Below are positions 16,568 to 24,596 of a stretch of 64,000 nucleotides of DNA, piece after piece. The notes under the pieces were generated by a model. The model did not search any database, was not told the origin of the DNA, and worked only from the letters and a program-made list of their open reading frames with translations. Made by a program: the position numbers and the translations under genes. Position 1 is the stretch's first letter. Each line of letters begins with the position of its first letter. Source of the DNA: Streptomyces sp. Ru72 (GTDB lineage: Bacteria > Actinomycetota > Actinomycetes > Streptomycetales > Streptomycetaceae); contig NZ_PQSR01000007.1 of the NCBI RefSeq assembly GCF_002920635.1, positions 85,708-149,707 of the forward strand. Direction: 5' to 3'.

Positions 16568-17017
16568 ATGCTGACGATCCACACTGCGGACGAGGTCCGG
16601 GTGGCATGGGACGCCGAACCCGTCGAGGACGGTGCCGTCGCCGTCGAGGGCACCCGGATCGCCGCGGTGGGGCCCCTCGCCGCACTCCAGGAGCGGTTCC
16701 CGGGCGCCCGCGTACGCCGCTGGCCCGGCACCCTCGGCCCCGCCCTCGTGCACGAGGGCCCGCTGCCGGAAGCGCCCACACCGCGCGAACGCGTGCACGC
16801 GGTGCTGAAGCTGGGCGCGGTGGCCGTACTGGAGCAGCACGCGGGCACGCCCGAACTGCGGGCCGCCGCCGAGCGCAACGACGTCGTGGTGCTGCCGGGC
16901 GCCCGCCCGGCAGGCGCGCTCGTCGAGACCGGCCGCGCCGACCTCGCCGTCTTCGGCGAGGCGGGCGCCTGCCTGGCCACGGTCTGCGCGGGGCGTCTGG
17001 TGCACCGTAGGCGCTGA
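16568..17017 (+). CDS. Amidohydrolase-like protein lacking the catalytic barrel
   Basis: A 149-residue protein. The N-terminus (EDGAVAVEGTRIAAVGP) and C-terminus (GRADLAVFGEAGACLATVCAGRLVHRR) match the two halves of the beta-sandwich that flanks the barrel in amidohydrolases such as imidazolonepropionase. The barrel itself is nearly gone. The position where HxH metal ligands should follow a PG motif reads WPGTLGPALVHEGPL. It is therefore unlikely to be a working metallohydrolase by itself. It starts eight bases after mqnC, so it is co-transcribed with it. A structural or regulatory partner in the menaquinone pathway is possible; I do not assign a function. Confidence 0.65.
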   Translation: MLTIHTADEVRVAWDAEPVEDGAVAVEGTRIAAVGPLAALQERFPGARVRRWPGTLGPALVHEGPLPEAPTPRERVHAVLKLGAVAVLEQHAGTPELRAAAERNDVVVLPGARPAGALVETGRADLAVFGEAGACLATVCAGRLVHRRR

Positions 17018-17096
17018 GTCAGCCGGTTCAGGACACGCCCTGCGGTGGGCACCGGCCGGGCACGGTCGGCTCAGGCCCTCCTGACACAATGGTCCC

Positions 17097-17792
17097 GTGA
17101 CCCGCGCATCCCTGGACAAGCAGCCGCACGAAGTCGCCTCCATGTTCGACGACGTGGCGGAACGGTACGACCTGACGAACGACGTGCTGTCGCTCGGGCA
17201 GGCACGGCTGTGGCGCAAGGAGGTCGCGAAGGCGGTCGACGCGCGCCCCGCGCAGAAGGTCCTGGACCTCGCGGCGGGCACCGCGACCTCGTCGCTCCCC
17301 TTCACGCGGACCGGTGCGTACGTCGTCCCGTGCGACTTCTCGCTCGGGATGCTCCAGGTCGGAAAGAAGCGGCACCCCTGGATGCCGCTCACCGCCGGCG
17401 ACGCGACGAGGCTGCCGTTCAAGGACGACACCTTCGACGCCGTCACCATCTCCTTCGGGCTGCGCAACGTGCACGACACGGACGCCGCGCTGCGCGAGCT
17501 GTACCGGGTGACCAAGCCCGGCGGACGGGTCGTGATCTGCGAGTTCTCGCATCCCACGTGGGCGCCGTTCCGCACGGTCTACACCGAGTACCTGATGCGC
17601 GCGCTGCCGCCGGTGGCCCGCGCGGTGTCGTCCAACCCCGACGCGTACGTCTACCTCGCCGAGTCCATCCGTGCCTGGCCCGACCAGCCGGCCCTCGCCG
17701 AGCGGCTGCGCGAGGCGGGCTGGTCCAAGGTGGCATGGCGGAACCTCACCGGCGGGATCGTGGCCCTGCACCGGGGCTTCAAGCAGGACTGA
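17097..17792 (+). CDS. menG: Demethylmenaquinone methyltransferase
   Basis: A 231-residue UbiE/MenG-family methyltransferase, the last ring step of menaquinone synthesis. The family signature [17 protein letters not shown] is at residues 24-40 and the SAM-binding motif [10 protein letters not shown] at 55-64. The later [11 protein letters not shown] and [11 protein letters not shown] signatures are present. The GTG start has no Shine-Dalgarno sequence, but CACAAT ends six bases upstream. Its last 14 bases overlap the convergent PASTA gene. Confidence 0.95.
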   Translation: MTRASLDKQPHEVASMFDDVAERYDLTNDVLSLGQARLWRKEVAKAVDARPAQKVLDLAAGTATSSLPFTRTGAYVVPCDFSLGMLQVGKKRHPWMPLTAGDATRLPFKDDTFDAVTISFGLRNVHDTDAALRELYRVTKPGGRVVICEFSHPTWAPFRTVYTEYLMRALPPVARAVSSNPDAYVYLAESIRAWPDQPALAERLREAGWSKVAWRNLTGGIVALHRGFKQD

Positions 17793-18129
17793 CCGCGTAC
17801 GGGTCGCCCGGCTCGTCCAGCTCGCGCTGCATTCCGCCCCTGGGCGGTGGCGGCACGCGCGGTTCGCGCACGCCCGCTCCTCCGCCGCCCTCGCCCTCGC
17901 CGAGGTCGAACCAGACGGTGACGACGGCGCCGCGCGGCACCTCGGCGCCGGGCTGCGGGTACTGCCGTACGACGTAGTCGACGACGGTGTCGTGGAAGTC
18001 GGGCCGGTCGGGCGCGGCGAGCAGGACGCCCTGCTGCTTGGCGGCCTCGCGCGCGTCCATCGCCATCAGACCGATCAGCCGCGGCACGCGCACTTCGGGT
18101 GTTTCGGGTGGTATAGGCACAGATGTCAC
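17779..18129 (-). CDS. Small single-PASTA-domain protein
   Basis: A 116-residue protein with one PASTA domain (about residues 12-75, with [22 protein letters not shown] and a later [15 protein letters not shown]). A glycine/proline-rich tail follows. PASTA domains usually sit outside the cell on Ser/Thr kinases or penicillin-binding proteins and sense peptidoglycan. Here there is no kinase, membrane helix or signal peptide, which is odd. GTG at 18129 is chosen; an open frame extends to 18207 but that part looks non-coding. It overlaps menG convergently by 14 bases. Confidence 0.65.
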   Translation of the reverse strand: MTSVPIPPETPEVRVPRLIGLMAMDAREAAKQQGVLLAAPDRPDFHDTVVDYVVRQYPQPGAEVPRGAVVTVWFDLGEGEGGGGAGVREPRVPPPPRGGMQRELDEPGDPYAVSPA

Positions 18130-18213
18130 CCCCAGCGGTACTGGAAGGGTAACCGGCCGGGGGTACCACCCGGAAGCGCCAGGTGTCTTTCTGTGACAGT
18201 CGATCACCCACGG

Positions 18214-18720
18214 TCACAGATCGAGGCGGTAGCAGTGGCCCTTCCGCTGCGACGTCGGCGTCACGTAGGTCTCCGCGAGGCGCATCCCCAGCCGCTGCGT
18301 GACCGCGATGGACCGCGCGTTGCGGGCGTCCACCATGGCCACCACGCTGCGCACACCCGCCGCCCGCACGCGCTCCAGGGTCATCCCGGCGGCCGCCGTC
18401 ACATACCCCTTTCCCCAGTGCGCCCGCGCGAGCCGCCAGCCGATCTCGATCTCGCCCCTGGGACCCCACTCGCGCGGCCACGGCTGAGCGCCCGTGAAGC
18501 CGATGACCTCCCCTGACTCGTCGAGCACGCTCCACAGACAGAAGCCGTACTCGGCGTCGTGCCGGCGCTGGCGCGCGGTGAGCTCCTCGTAGACGGACAG
18601 CTCGGCGGCCTTGCCGCCGTGGAACTCCATGACCTCGGGGTCGGCGAACACCCGGTGCCAGGCGAAGGCGTCCTCGTCGGTGGGGACGCGCAGCCGTACG
18701 TCGGGGAGAGCTCGGTTCAT
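18214..18720 (-). CDS. GNAT acetyltransferase, RimJ/RimL type
   Basis: A 168-residue GNAT protein. The acetyl-CoA-binding segment is EIGWRLARAHWGKGYVTAAAG, with GFTGAQPW before it and ARNARSIAVTQRLGMRLAETY after, as in RimJ/RimL enzymes. Substrates of this subgroup include ribosomal protein N-termini, but also small amines, so the target is uncertain. The menJ-like gene is divergent. Confidence 0.85.
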   Translation of the reverse strand: MNRALPDVRLRVPTDEDAFAWHRVFADPEVMEFHGGKAAELSVYEELTARQRRHDAEYGFCLWSVLDESGEVIGFTGAQPWPREWGPRGEIEIGWRLARAHWGKGYVTAAAGMTLERVRAAGVRSVVAMVDARNARSIAVTQRLGMRLAETYVTPTSQRKGHCYRLDL

Positions 18721-18878
18721 GGGGGCAGCCCTTCAGCCGGGAGGTCGGTGACGCTGAATAGACTGCCCATGTCCAGTGCCCGTCAGCACGCTGTTTCGGC
18801 CGCGGTTTGCCCGTGGCCTTCTCGCTGCCCGCGGCAGGCGCTGGTGTTGTCGTCGTCGAGCCTTGGGGAGAACCCGCC

Positions 18879-20168
18879 GTGACCGAGCCCCAGCCCCTTA
18901 CCGAACACACCGCCGATGTGATCGTCGTCGGGGCCGGGCCAGCCGGTTCCACCACCGCGTACTACCTCGCGAAGGCGGGCCTGGACGTCCTGCTGCTGGA
19001 GAAGACCGCGTTCCCGCGCGAGAAGGTGTGCGGTGACGGCCTGACGCCGCGCGCGACCAAGCAGCTCGTCGCGATGGGCATCGACATCTCCGAAGAGGCC
19101 GGCTGGCTGCGCAACAAGGGGCTGCGCATCATCGGAGGCGGGGTGCGGCTCCAGCTCGACTGGCCGGATCTCGCCTCCTACCCGGACTACGGACTGGTCC
19201 GCAAGCGCGACGACTTCGACGAGCAGCTGGCCCGGCAGGCGCAGAAGGCGGGTGCGCGGCTGTACGAGCGCTGCAATGTGGGCGCCCCGATCGTCGACGA
19301 CCGCACCGGCCGTATCACCGGCGTGCACGCCAAGCTGGGCGACGAGAAGCGCGAGGTCACCTTCCACGCGCCGCTCGTGGTCGCGGCGGACGGCAACTCC
19401 TCGCGGCTGTCGCTGGGGATGGGCCTGCACCGCCGCGAGGACCGCCCCATGGGCGTCGCGGTCCGTACGTACTTCACGTCCCCGCGCCACGACGACGACT
19501 ACCTGGAGTCCTGGCTGGAGCTGTGGGACCGGCGCGGCGGCCAGGAGCGGCTGCTGCCCGGCTACGGCTGGATCTTCGGCATGGGCGACGGGACGAGCAA
19601 CGTCGGCCTGGGCGTGCTGAACACCTCGGAGTCCTTCAAGGAGCTGGACTGGCGCGAGGTGCTCAAGGCCTGGTGTGCCTCGATGCCCCAGGACTGGGGC
19701 TACACCCCCGAGAACATGACCGGCCCGATCCGCGGTGCCGCCCTCCCCATGGCCTTCAACCGCCAGCCGCACTACACCAAGGGCCTGTTGCTCGTCGGCG
19801 ACGCGGGCGGCCTGGTGAACCCCTTCAACGGCGAGGGCATCGCCTACGCCATGGAGTCCGGCCACATCGCGGCCGACGTCATCGTCCAGGCCCTGGCCCG
19901 CGCGACCCCCGGCCAGCGCGAACTCGCCCTGCAGAACTACCCGAAGATCCTGAAGGACACCTACGGCGGCTACTACACGCTGGGCCGCGCCTTCGTGAAG
20001 CTGATCGGCAACCCGAAGGTGATGAAGATCGCGACCCAGCGCGGCCTCACGCACCCCGTGCTCATGAAGTTCACCCTGAAGATGCTCGCCAACCTCACCG
20101 ACCCGACGGGCGGCGACGCCATGGACCGGATCATCAACGGGCTGAGCAAGGTGGCTCCACGTTCGTGA
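18879..20168 (+). CDS. Geranylgeranyl-reductase-family flavoprotein, MenJ-like
   Basis: A 429-residue FAD oxidoreductase. The dinucleotide motif VVGAGPAGSTT is at residues 17-27, then CGDGLTPRA, and the late GDAGGLVNPFNGEGIAYAMESG FAD motif typical of geranylgeranyl reductases. The mycobacterial homologue MenJ saturates one isoprene unit of menaquinone. The neighbours mqnC and menG make the same role likely here, since Streptomyces make partly saturated menaquinones. The GTG at 18879 follows GGGGAG and is preferred to an upstream ATG at 18807. The role is inferred from family and context. Confidence 0.82.
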   Translation: MTEPQPLTEHTADVIVVGAGPAGSTTAYYLAKAGLDVLLLEKTAFPREKVCGDGLTPRATKQLVAMGIDISEEAGWLRNKGLRIIGGGVRLQLDWPDLASYPDYGLVRKRDDFDEQLARQAQKAGARLYERCNVGAPIVDDRTGRITGVHAKLGDEKREVTFHAPLVVAADGNSSRLSLGMGLHRREDRPMGVAVRTYFTSPRHDDDYLESWLELWDRRGGQERLLPGYGWIFGMGDGTSNVGLGVLNTSESFKELDWREVLKAWCASMPQDWGYTPENMTGPIRGAALPMAFNRQPHYTKGLLLVGDAGGLVNPFNGEGIAYAMESGHIAADVIVQALARATPGQRELALQNYPKILKDTYGGYYTLGRAFVKLIGNPKVMKIATQRGLTHPVLMKFTLKMLANLTDPTGGDAMDRIINGLSKVAPRS

Positions 20169-20175
20169 TCGCGAA

Positions 20176-20220
20176 GCGGCCCCCTTTCCACCTCCCGCCG
20201 GGACGTGGAAAGGGGGCCGC
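20176..20220. terminator. Strong hairpin after the MenJ-like gene
   Basis: GCGGCCCCCTTTCCAC at 20176-20191 pairs perfectly with GTGGAAAGGGGGCCGC at 20205-20220, a 16-bp stem with a 13-base loop, beginning seven bases after the stop codon. Confidence 0.85.
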
Positions 20221-20248
20221 GGTCACTCCGTGACGCCGGGCGTGCCGG

Positions 20249-20350
20249 TCAGTGCCGCTCGGGGCGGCGGCGCTTCACACGGAACAGGACGAAGCCGGCG
20301 GCGAGGAGCACCGCGGCGGTGGCAGCAGCGGCCGCGCGTCGGCGTGTTCG
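20249..20350 (-). pseudogene. Remnant encoding a membrane-anchor tail
   Basis: Read on the minus strand, the frame ending at the TGA at 20249-20251 gives an alanine-rich hydrophobic helix (AAAAATAAVLLAAGFVLFRV) followed by KRRRPERH, the form of a C-terminal membrane anchor as in sortase or extracellular proteins. The frame is closed upstream by an in-frame TAG (20351-20353) and has no plausible start. It looks like the surviving 3' end of a lost gene. A chance reading of GC-rich DNA is possible. Confidence 0.3.
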
Positions 20351-20365
20351 CTACCGTGGCCACCC

Positions 20366-20920
20366 ATGACCACCTCCGCGGATCACGGCACGGACCCGAC
20401 GCGGCACCCGGAGCTTCTCGCGTGGCTGCACGGGCGCCGGCAGGCCTTCGACCAGTGGGCGCAGCAGGCCGGCGCCGACCGGCTCGACTTCAGCCCCGAC
20501 TCCCTGAACGAACTCGAAAACCTTCTCCGCGAGACGTTCCAGTCGGATGCGGAGCTCCGTGCCCAGCGGCTCGACCCGTTCGTTCAGGGCGCCGTCTGGT
20601 ACCTCGGGGAAGTGATCTGCCGCACCAAGGGCATGGTGTGGAAGTTCGAGCGCGATGTCGACGCGGCCGACACGGCTGCGATGCCGCCTCTGTTCGGTCC
20701 GGACGCACCGCCGGGCACTGTCGACACTCCGTGTGTCAGCTTCCTGGAGGACGGCCCCGAGCGGGGCCTGTACCCGCTGAACATCCTGTGCCGCACGCTC
20801 ATCGACAAGGACGAGCTGGGTGAGCCGGTCGACGAGCACCTGGTCGACGCCCTCGCAGACGACTACCTCGATGACGAGTTCGACGAGGACGAGTTCGACG
20901 AGGACGCCGGCGACGACTAG
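20366..20920 (+). CDS. Hypothetical protein with acidic tail
   Basis: A 184-residue cytosolic protein that I do not recognise as a named family. It has a central tryptophan-containing region (FVQGAVWYLGEVICRTKGMVWKFERD). The tail is highly acidic (residues 165-184 rich in Asp and Glu, containing DEFDEDEFDEDAGDD). Nothing suggests export or membrane insertion. TACCGT ends eight bases before the ATG, consistent with a very short leader. The upstream boundary is set at the ATG at 20366. Confidence 0.7.
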   Translation: MTTSADHGTDPTRHPELLAWLHGRRQAFDQWAQQAGADRLDFSPDSLNELENLLRETFQSDAELRAQRLDPFVQGAVWYLGEVICRTKGMVWKFERDVDAADTAAMPPLFGPDAPPGTVDTPCVSFLEDGPERGLYPLNILCRTLIDKDELGEPVDEHLVDALADDYLDDEFDEDEFDEDAGDD

Positions 20921-21088
20921 GGCCTGTTCCCGCGCCGGGCCTCGGGCGCGAGCGGCGGACACGAGCCGACGAGCCTGCCCTGGACGAGATCGCTCGGCAT
21001 CGCTGTGTCTCCTTTGTTGTGAGGATGCTGTGGCGGCGGGAAATCGGGCTTCCGGCCTGCCGGAGTCCCTCCCTACTCTCCGGGACTC

Positions 21089-22900
21089 ATGACAAAAGAA
21101 AACGCGCAGCAGCCACAGCAGAACACCGGTCCCACCCGCAGAACGTTCCTCGCGGGCGCCGGGGGAGTGGCGGGCGCACTCGCCTTACGGCCGGGCGGCA
21201 GCGCCCGCGCCGCCGCCCGCAAGCACGTCGCCGTTCTCGGCGGCGGTGTCTCGGGGCTCAGCGCCGCCCAGGAACTCGCCGAGCGCGGCTATGCCGTCAC
21301 CGTCTACGAGTACTACGACGTCCTCGGCGGCAAGGCCCGCTCCATGGACGTGCCAAATACGGGGAGCGGTGGCCGCAGAGCGCTGCCCGGCGAGCACGGC
21401 TTCCGGTTCTTCCCCGGTTTCTACCGGAATCTGCCGGACACCATGCGCCGCATCCCCTTCCCCGGCAATGCGAACGGCGTGCACGACAACCTGCGCAACG
21501 GCACCGAGGAGTTGTTCGCCCGCAGTTCCGGCCGCCCCGACCTGCACTTCCCCCTGCGCCGGGTCACGACCCCGCCGGCCCCCGGCGACATCACCCCGTC
21601 CTGGCTCCGCGACCAGATCCTGTCCGTACTGGACCTGGGCACCCACCTCCCCGCCCACGAGGCCGCCTACTTCGCCGACCGCCTCCTGGTCCACCTCACC
21701 AGCTGCGACGCCCGCCGCGAGGACCAGTGGGAGAAGACGTCCTGGTGGGAGTTCATCCGGGCCGAGGAGATGAGCGCGGAGTACCAGACCGTCCTCGGCA
21801 TCGGCCAGACCCGCAACCTCGTCGCCACGCGCGCGGAGGTGGCCTCCACGCGCACGGTCGGCCGCGTCATCATCGAGGCCCTCATCCTGTGGGGCCTGCT
21901 CGGGCGCGGCCTGGACGGCGACGCCGACATCGACCGCGTCCTCAACGCCCCGACCAGCGAGGCCTGGATCGACCCCTGGGCGGCACACCTGCGCTCCCTC
22001 GGCGTCGAGTTCGTGCTGGGCACCGAGGTCCGTGAGGTGGGTTACGCGGGCGGGCGCGTCACCGGTGTGAGGGTCGCCGCGCGCGACGGCGGCGACGAGC
22101 GCACGGTCACCGCCGACCACTACGTCTCCGCGATGCCCGTCGAGCACGCCCGCCGCACCTGGGGCGCGGCCCTGCGCGCCGCCGACCCGCAGCTCGCCCG
22201 GTGCGACGCGCTCAAGACGGACTGGATGACCGGGGTGCAGTTCTATCTGCGCACGCCCACGCCCGTCGTCCACGGGCACATCAACTGCCTGGACTCACCC
22301 TGGTCGGTGACCGGCATCGGGCAGGCGCAGTTCTGGGACGTACGGGACTTCTCACGGGACTACGGCGACGGCCAGGCCCGGGACTGCCTGTCCGCGATCA
22401 TCTCGGAGTGGGACAAGCCCGGCATCCTGTACGGCAAGACGGCCCGCGAGTGCACCAAGGAGGAGATCGTCGCCGAGCTGTGGGCCCAGCTGAAGGACGG
22501 ACTCAACGACTCCGGGAAGACCACGCTGAGGGACGAGGACCGCCTGGGCTGGTTCATGGACCCGGCGGTGACCGGTCTCGGCGGCCCCGACCCGCAGAAC
22601 CGCGAGCCGCTCCTCATCCATCCCACGGGCACGCTGTACAACCGCCCCTCGGCGAGGACCGCGGTACCGAATTTCTTCCTCGCGGGCGACTACGTCCGGA
22701 CGGATGTGGACCTGGCGACGATGGAGGGTGCCAACGAGTCGGCGCGTAGGGCCGTCAACGCACTGCTGGACGCGGACGGCGCGGACGCCGAGCGGTGCCG
22801 GATCTGGGAGCTGTACCGCCCGCCGGAGCTGGAGCCCCTCAAGCGGGTCGACGAGGTGCGTCACCGGCTCGGCCTGCCGAACACGTTCGACGTGGGGTGA
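21089..22900 (+). CDS. Tat-exported FAD-dependent oxidoreductase (phytoene desaturase/HpnE-like), TTA codon
   Basis: A 603-residue flavoprotein. The twin-arginine signal TRRTFLAGAGGVAG covers residues 16-29 and ends near ARA. A dinucleotide motif VAVLGGGVSGLSAAQELAERG follows directly, and the amine-oxidase/desaturase C-terminal FAD motif is FFLAGDYVRTDVDLATMEGA. It resembles hydroxysqualene dehydroxylase and phytoene-desaturase-type proteins, but an exported member probably has another substrate. Codon 33 (21185-21187) is TTA, the only in-frame TTA noticed in the window, so translation should depend on the bldA leucyl tRNA. TACTCT lies nine bases before the ATG. Confidence 0.85.
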   Translation: MTKENAQQPQQNTGPTRRTFLAGAGGVAGALALRPGGSARAAARKHVAVLGGGVSGLSAAQELAERGYAVTVYEYYDVLGGKARSMDVPNTGSGGRRALPGEHGFRFFPGFYRNLPDTMRRIPFPGNANGVHDNLRNGTEELFARSSGRPDLHFPLRRVTTPPAPGDITPSWLRDQILSVLDLGTHLPAHEAAYFADRLLVHLTSCDARREDQWEKTSWWEFIRAEEMSAEYQTVLGIGQTRNLVATRAEVASTRTVGRVIIEALILWGLLGRGLDGDADIDRVLNAPTSEAWIDPWAAHLRSLGVEFVLGTEVREVGYAGGRVTGVRVAARDGGDERTVTADHYVSAMPVEHARRTWGAALRAADPQLARCDALKTDWMTGVQFYLRTPTPVVHGHINCLDSPWSVTGIGQAQFWDVRDFSRDYGDGQARDCLSAIISEWDKPGILYGKTARECTKEEIVAELWAQLKDGLNDSGKTTLRDEDRLGWFMDPAVTGLGGPDPQNREPLLIHPTGTLYNRPSARTAVPNFFLAGDYVRTDVDLATMEGANESARRAVNALLDADGADAERCRIWELYRPPELEPLKRVDEVRHRLGLPNTFDVG

Positions 22901-22926
22901 GCGGAGCCGACCGGTGACGAGCCGGG

Positions 22927-22957
22927 AGGGCCGCCGCCTCGAACGGGCGACGGCCCT
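22927..22957. terminator. Hairpin between the FAD oxidoreductase and NlpC/P60 genes
   Basis: AGGGCCG and an inner CGCC pair with GGCG and CGGCCCT across a short loop, a 12-bp stem with one mismatch. The two genes are convergent, so it may stop transcription from both sides. Confidence 0.6.
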
Positions 22958-22987
22958 GCAATCCCCGTACCGCTTACGACAGCTCGG

Positions 22988-23791
22988 TCAGAGCACGCGG
23001 ACCGCGCCGGACGGCGGGTCGTAGGACAGCGGGTGCTCTCCGACGCCGCTGGAGGGGTTCTGCGCGCCGACGAACATGCCGTCGCCCACGTACACCGCGA
23101 CATGGTAGGCGCTGCCCGCGCCGCCCCAGTACAGGATGTCCCCGGGCTGCAGGTTGCTCAGCGAGACCTGGGTTCCGGACGTCGACTGGTCCTGGGAGAC
23201 CCGCGGAAGGTTGATGCCGACCTGCTTGAAGGCCGTCTGCACCAGGCCGGAGCAGTCGTACGCCGACGGACCGGTGGCGCCGGAGACGTACGCCTTGCCG
23301 ATCTGCGCCTTGACGAAGGCGACGACCGCCGCGGCCGAACCGGTGGCCGTGGAGGAGCCCGTCGAGGTGCTGGTCGCGGCGGCGAGGACGGTCCGCTCGG
23401 CGCTGCGCGAGGCGGCCTCCGCCTGCTTGCGCTCCGCCTCGGCCTTCCGCTTGGCCTCGGCCTCCTTCTTCTTGGCCTCCGCGAGGTCCGCCTTCGCCTG
23501 CTTCGCGGCGTTCGCGGCGGCCGCGTCGCGCTCGACCTGCAGCTGGTAGTTGGCCGCGGCCTGCTGGGTGGCCGCCGCGGACTGTGCGACCTGCGTGGCC
23601 ACGTCGGCCGTGAGGGTCGGCAGCTCGAGCGTCTGGGTCACCGGCTCTGCGGCGTCGGCCGATGCCGCCGAGGCTCCGGCCACGGCCAGGGTGCTGAGGA
23701 CACCACCGGCAACTCCGGCCCGCATCGCGATGGTCGACGCGCTGCGGTTGCGGGGCTTCCGGTGGCTGCGTATGTGAGCGGTGTGGGACAT
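22988..23791 (-). CDS. Secreted NlpC/P60 peptidoglycan endopeptidase
   Basis: A 267-residue C40-family cysteine peptidase that cuts peptide stems of peptidoglycan. An N-terminal export signal (ending near ASAASADAAEP) is followed by an Ala/Lys/Glu-rich coiled coil (about residues 70-135), a Ser/Thr linker and the catalytic domain. Cys180 lies in SAYDCSGLVQ and His230 in SAYHVAVYVG. The coiled-coil-plus-NlpC arrangement resembles RipA-type hydrolases. The ATG at 23791 is chosen; an ATG at 23821 with GAAGG just before it is a serious alternative. Transcription is away from nuoA across a 750-base gap. Confidence 0.9.
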   Translation of the reverse strand: MSHTAHIRSHRKPRNRSASTIAMRAGVAGGVLSTLAVAGASAASADAAEPVTQTLELPTLTADVATQVAQSAAATQQAAANYQLQVERDAAAANAAKQAKADLAEAKKKEAEAKRKAEAERKQAEAASRSAERTVLAAATSTSTGSSTATGSAAAVVAFVKAQIGKAYVSGATGPSAYDCSGLVQTAFKQVGINLPRVSQDQSTSGTQVSLSNLQPGDILYWGGAGSAYHVAVYVGDGMFVGAQNPSSGVGEHPLSYDPPSGAVRVL

Positions 23792-23848
23792 GGGGACAAG
23801 CGGTACCAGGGACTCCTCCATACCTTCAAGAAACGTGTGGTCCGCCAC

Positions 23849-24451
23849 AGTTGTTCAATCGGCGGCCTGAATCCCGGGCGTGTCATTCTTTATTGACGCC
23901 GTAACGGGCAAAGCGGACAGTGGTGATCAAGCCTGTGATCATGGGCTTTCGTCGTTACGTCCCGAATTGCTCCCGACCTACCACTGGTTGGGGCGGATGG
24001 CCAAGCCCGCTTTATTGAACGCTCCCATGGATGTGGCGCAGGTCACGGAACGGTCACTGTCGCGGGGGCGTCTCGCGCGTGCAGCGGTGCCCTCGGTCCG
24101 TGCGCCTGCCCTGCCGCTTGTGAATGCATGCACCTCTGTGCGCGAAGCCGCCCCTCTGCTCGTGAACGCGTGCACACGTCCACATTCGTCCCCGCTCCTC
24201 CCTCTGATGTGTGAACGAGCTCCTTTAGCAAGGGATCTGGTCCAGCGCCAATTTGCTTTGAACGCTTGCCCTTTGATAATGCAAGACCGCCGCGACCAGC
24301 GGAAACGAGCGAAAATGTCACCTCTTGGTGATCACTCGACTGCTTCGCGTACGTAGATCACCGCTCATCCGACTTCATGATCGTTCGCCTGGTGGTGGAG
24401 ATCACAAAGTACGTGCTGACCCCCGTGTCGCAGATCACACACCCGCGGGCA
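23849..24451. other. Long non-coding stretch between the NlpC/P60 gene and nuoA
   Basis: About 600 bases without a convincing gene; base composition is lower in GC than the neighbours. It must hold the leader and promoter of the NlpC/P60 gene. Read on the minus strand, GTAACG and CGTTAC (forward 23900-23905 and 23953-23958) could close a large stem-loop, with TGATCA palindromes inside. I looked for a ydaO-type c-di-AMP aptamer, common before Streptomyces cell-wall hydrolases, and did not find its conserved blocks. Repeated GTGAAYGC words occur near 24120-24175. Confidence 0.6.
24120..24175. repeat. Direct repeat GTGAAYGCRTGCAC
   Basis: GTGAATGCATGCAC at 24120-24133 and GTGAACGCGTGCAC at 24162-24175 differ at two of 14 positions and start 42 bases apart, an even multiple of the helical turn. 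Related words GTGAACGA (24211 region) and TTGAACGC (24258 and 24015 regions) occur nearby. The spacing suits a regulator bound on one face of DNA. Confidence 0.4.
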
Positions 24452-24490
24452 TAAGATGCACGGCAGTTGGGCTTGTGACCTGCTTCACAT
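24452..24490 (+). promoter_or_regulatory. Probable nuo promoter -10 and Rex operator
   Basis: TTGTGACCTGCTTCACAT at 24473-24490 matches the Rex operator TTGTGAA-N4-TTCACAA at 12 of 14 fixed positions. Rex is the NADH/NAD-sensing repressor that in Streptomyces controls respiratory genes including the nuo operon. TAAGAT at 24452-24457 is a good -10 hexamer just upstream, which would put the operator within the first 30 transcribed bases. No clear -35 is seen. Low NADH would keep Rex bound and the operon off. Confidence 0.75.
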
Positions 24491-24596
24491 GTCCGCGATC
24501 TTCGCTGGGGCGAGCGGGGCTTTCGGGACATGTGGGACGGATGTGAGCTCAGCGCAACCGCCAGCAGTCAGTGCCGACTGAGAGGAGCGAGGAGCG

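Noticed and set aside
20921..21088. Possible small gene or tRNA between the acidic protein and the FAD oxidoreductase
   Set aside because: No cloverleaf, no sustained reading frame with a start and ribosome site.
24120..24175. CRISPR-like repeats
   Set aside because: Only two short related 14-mers with an unequal neighbourhood, no array and no cas gene.
23849..24300. ydaO-type riboswitch before the NlpC/P60 gene
   Set aside because: I looked for the GGGGACCCA and TTGGGGTGAA blocks on the minus strand and found neither, unlike the clear copy at 56110.
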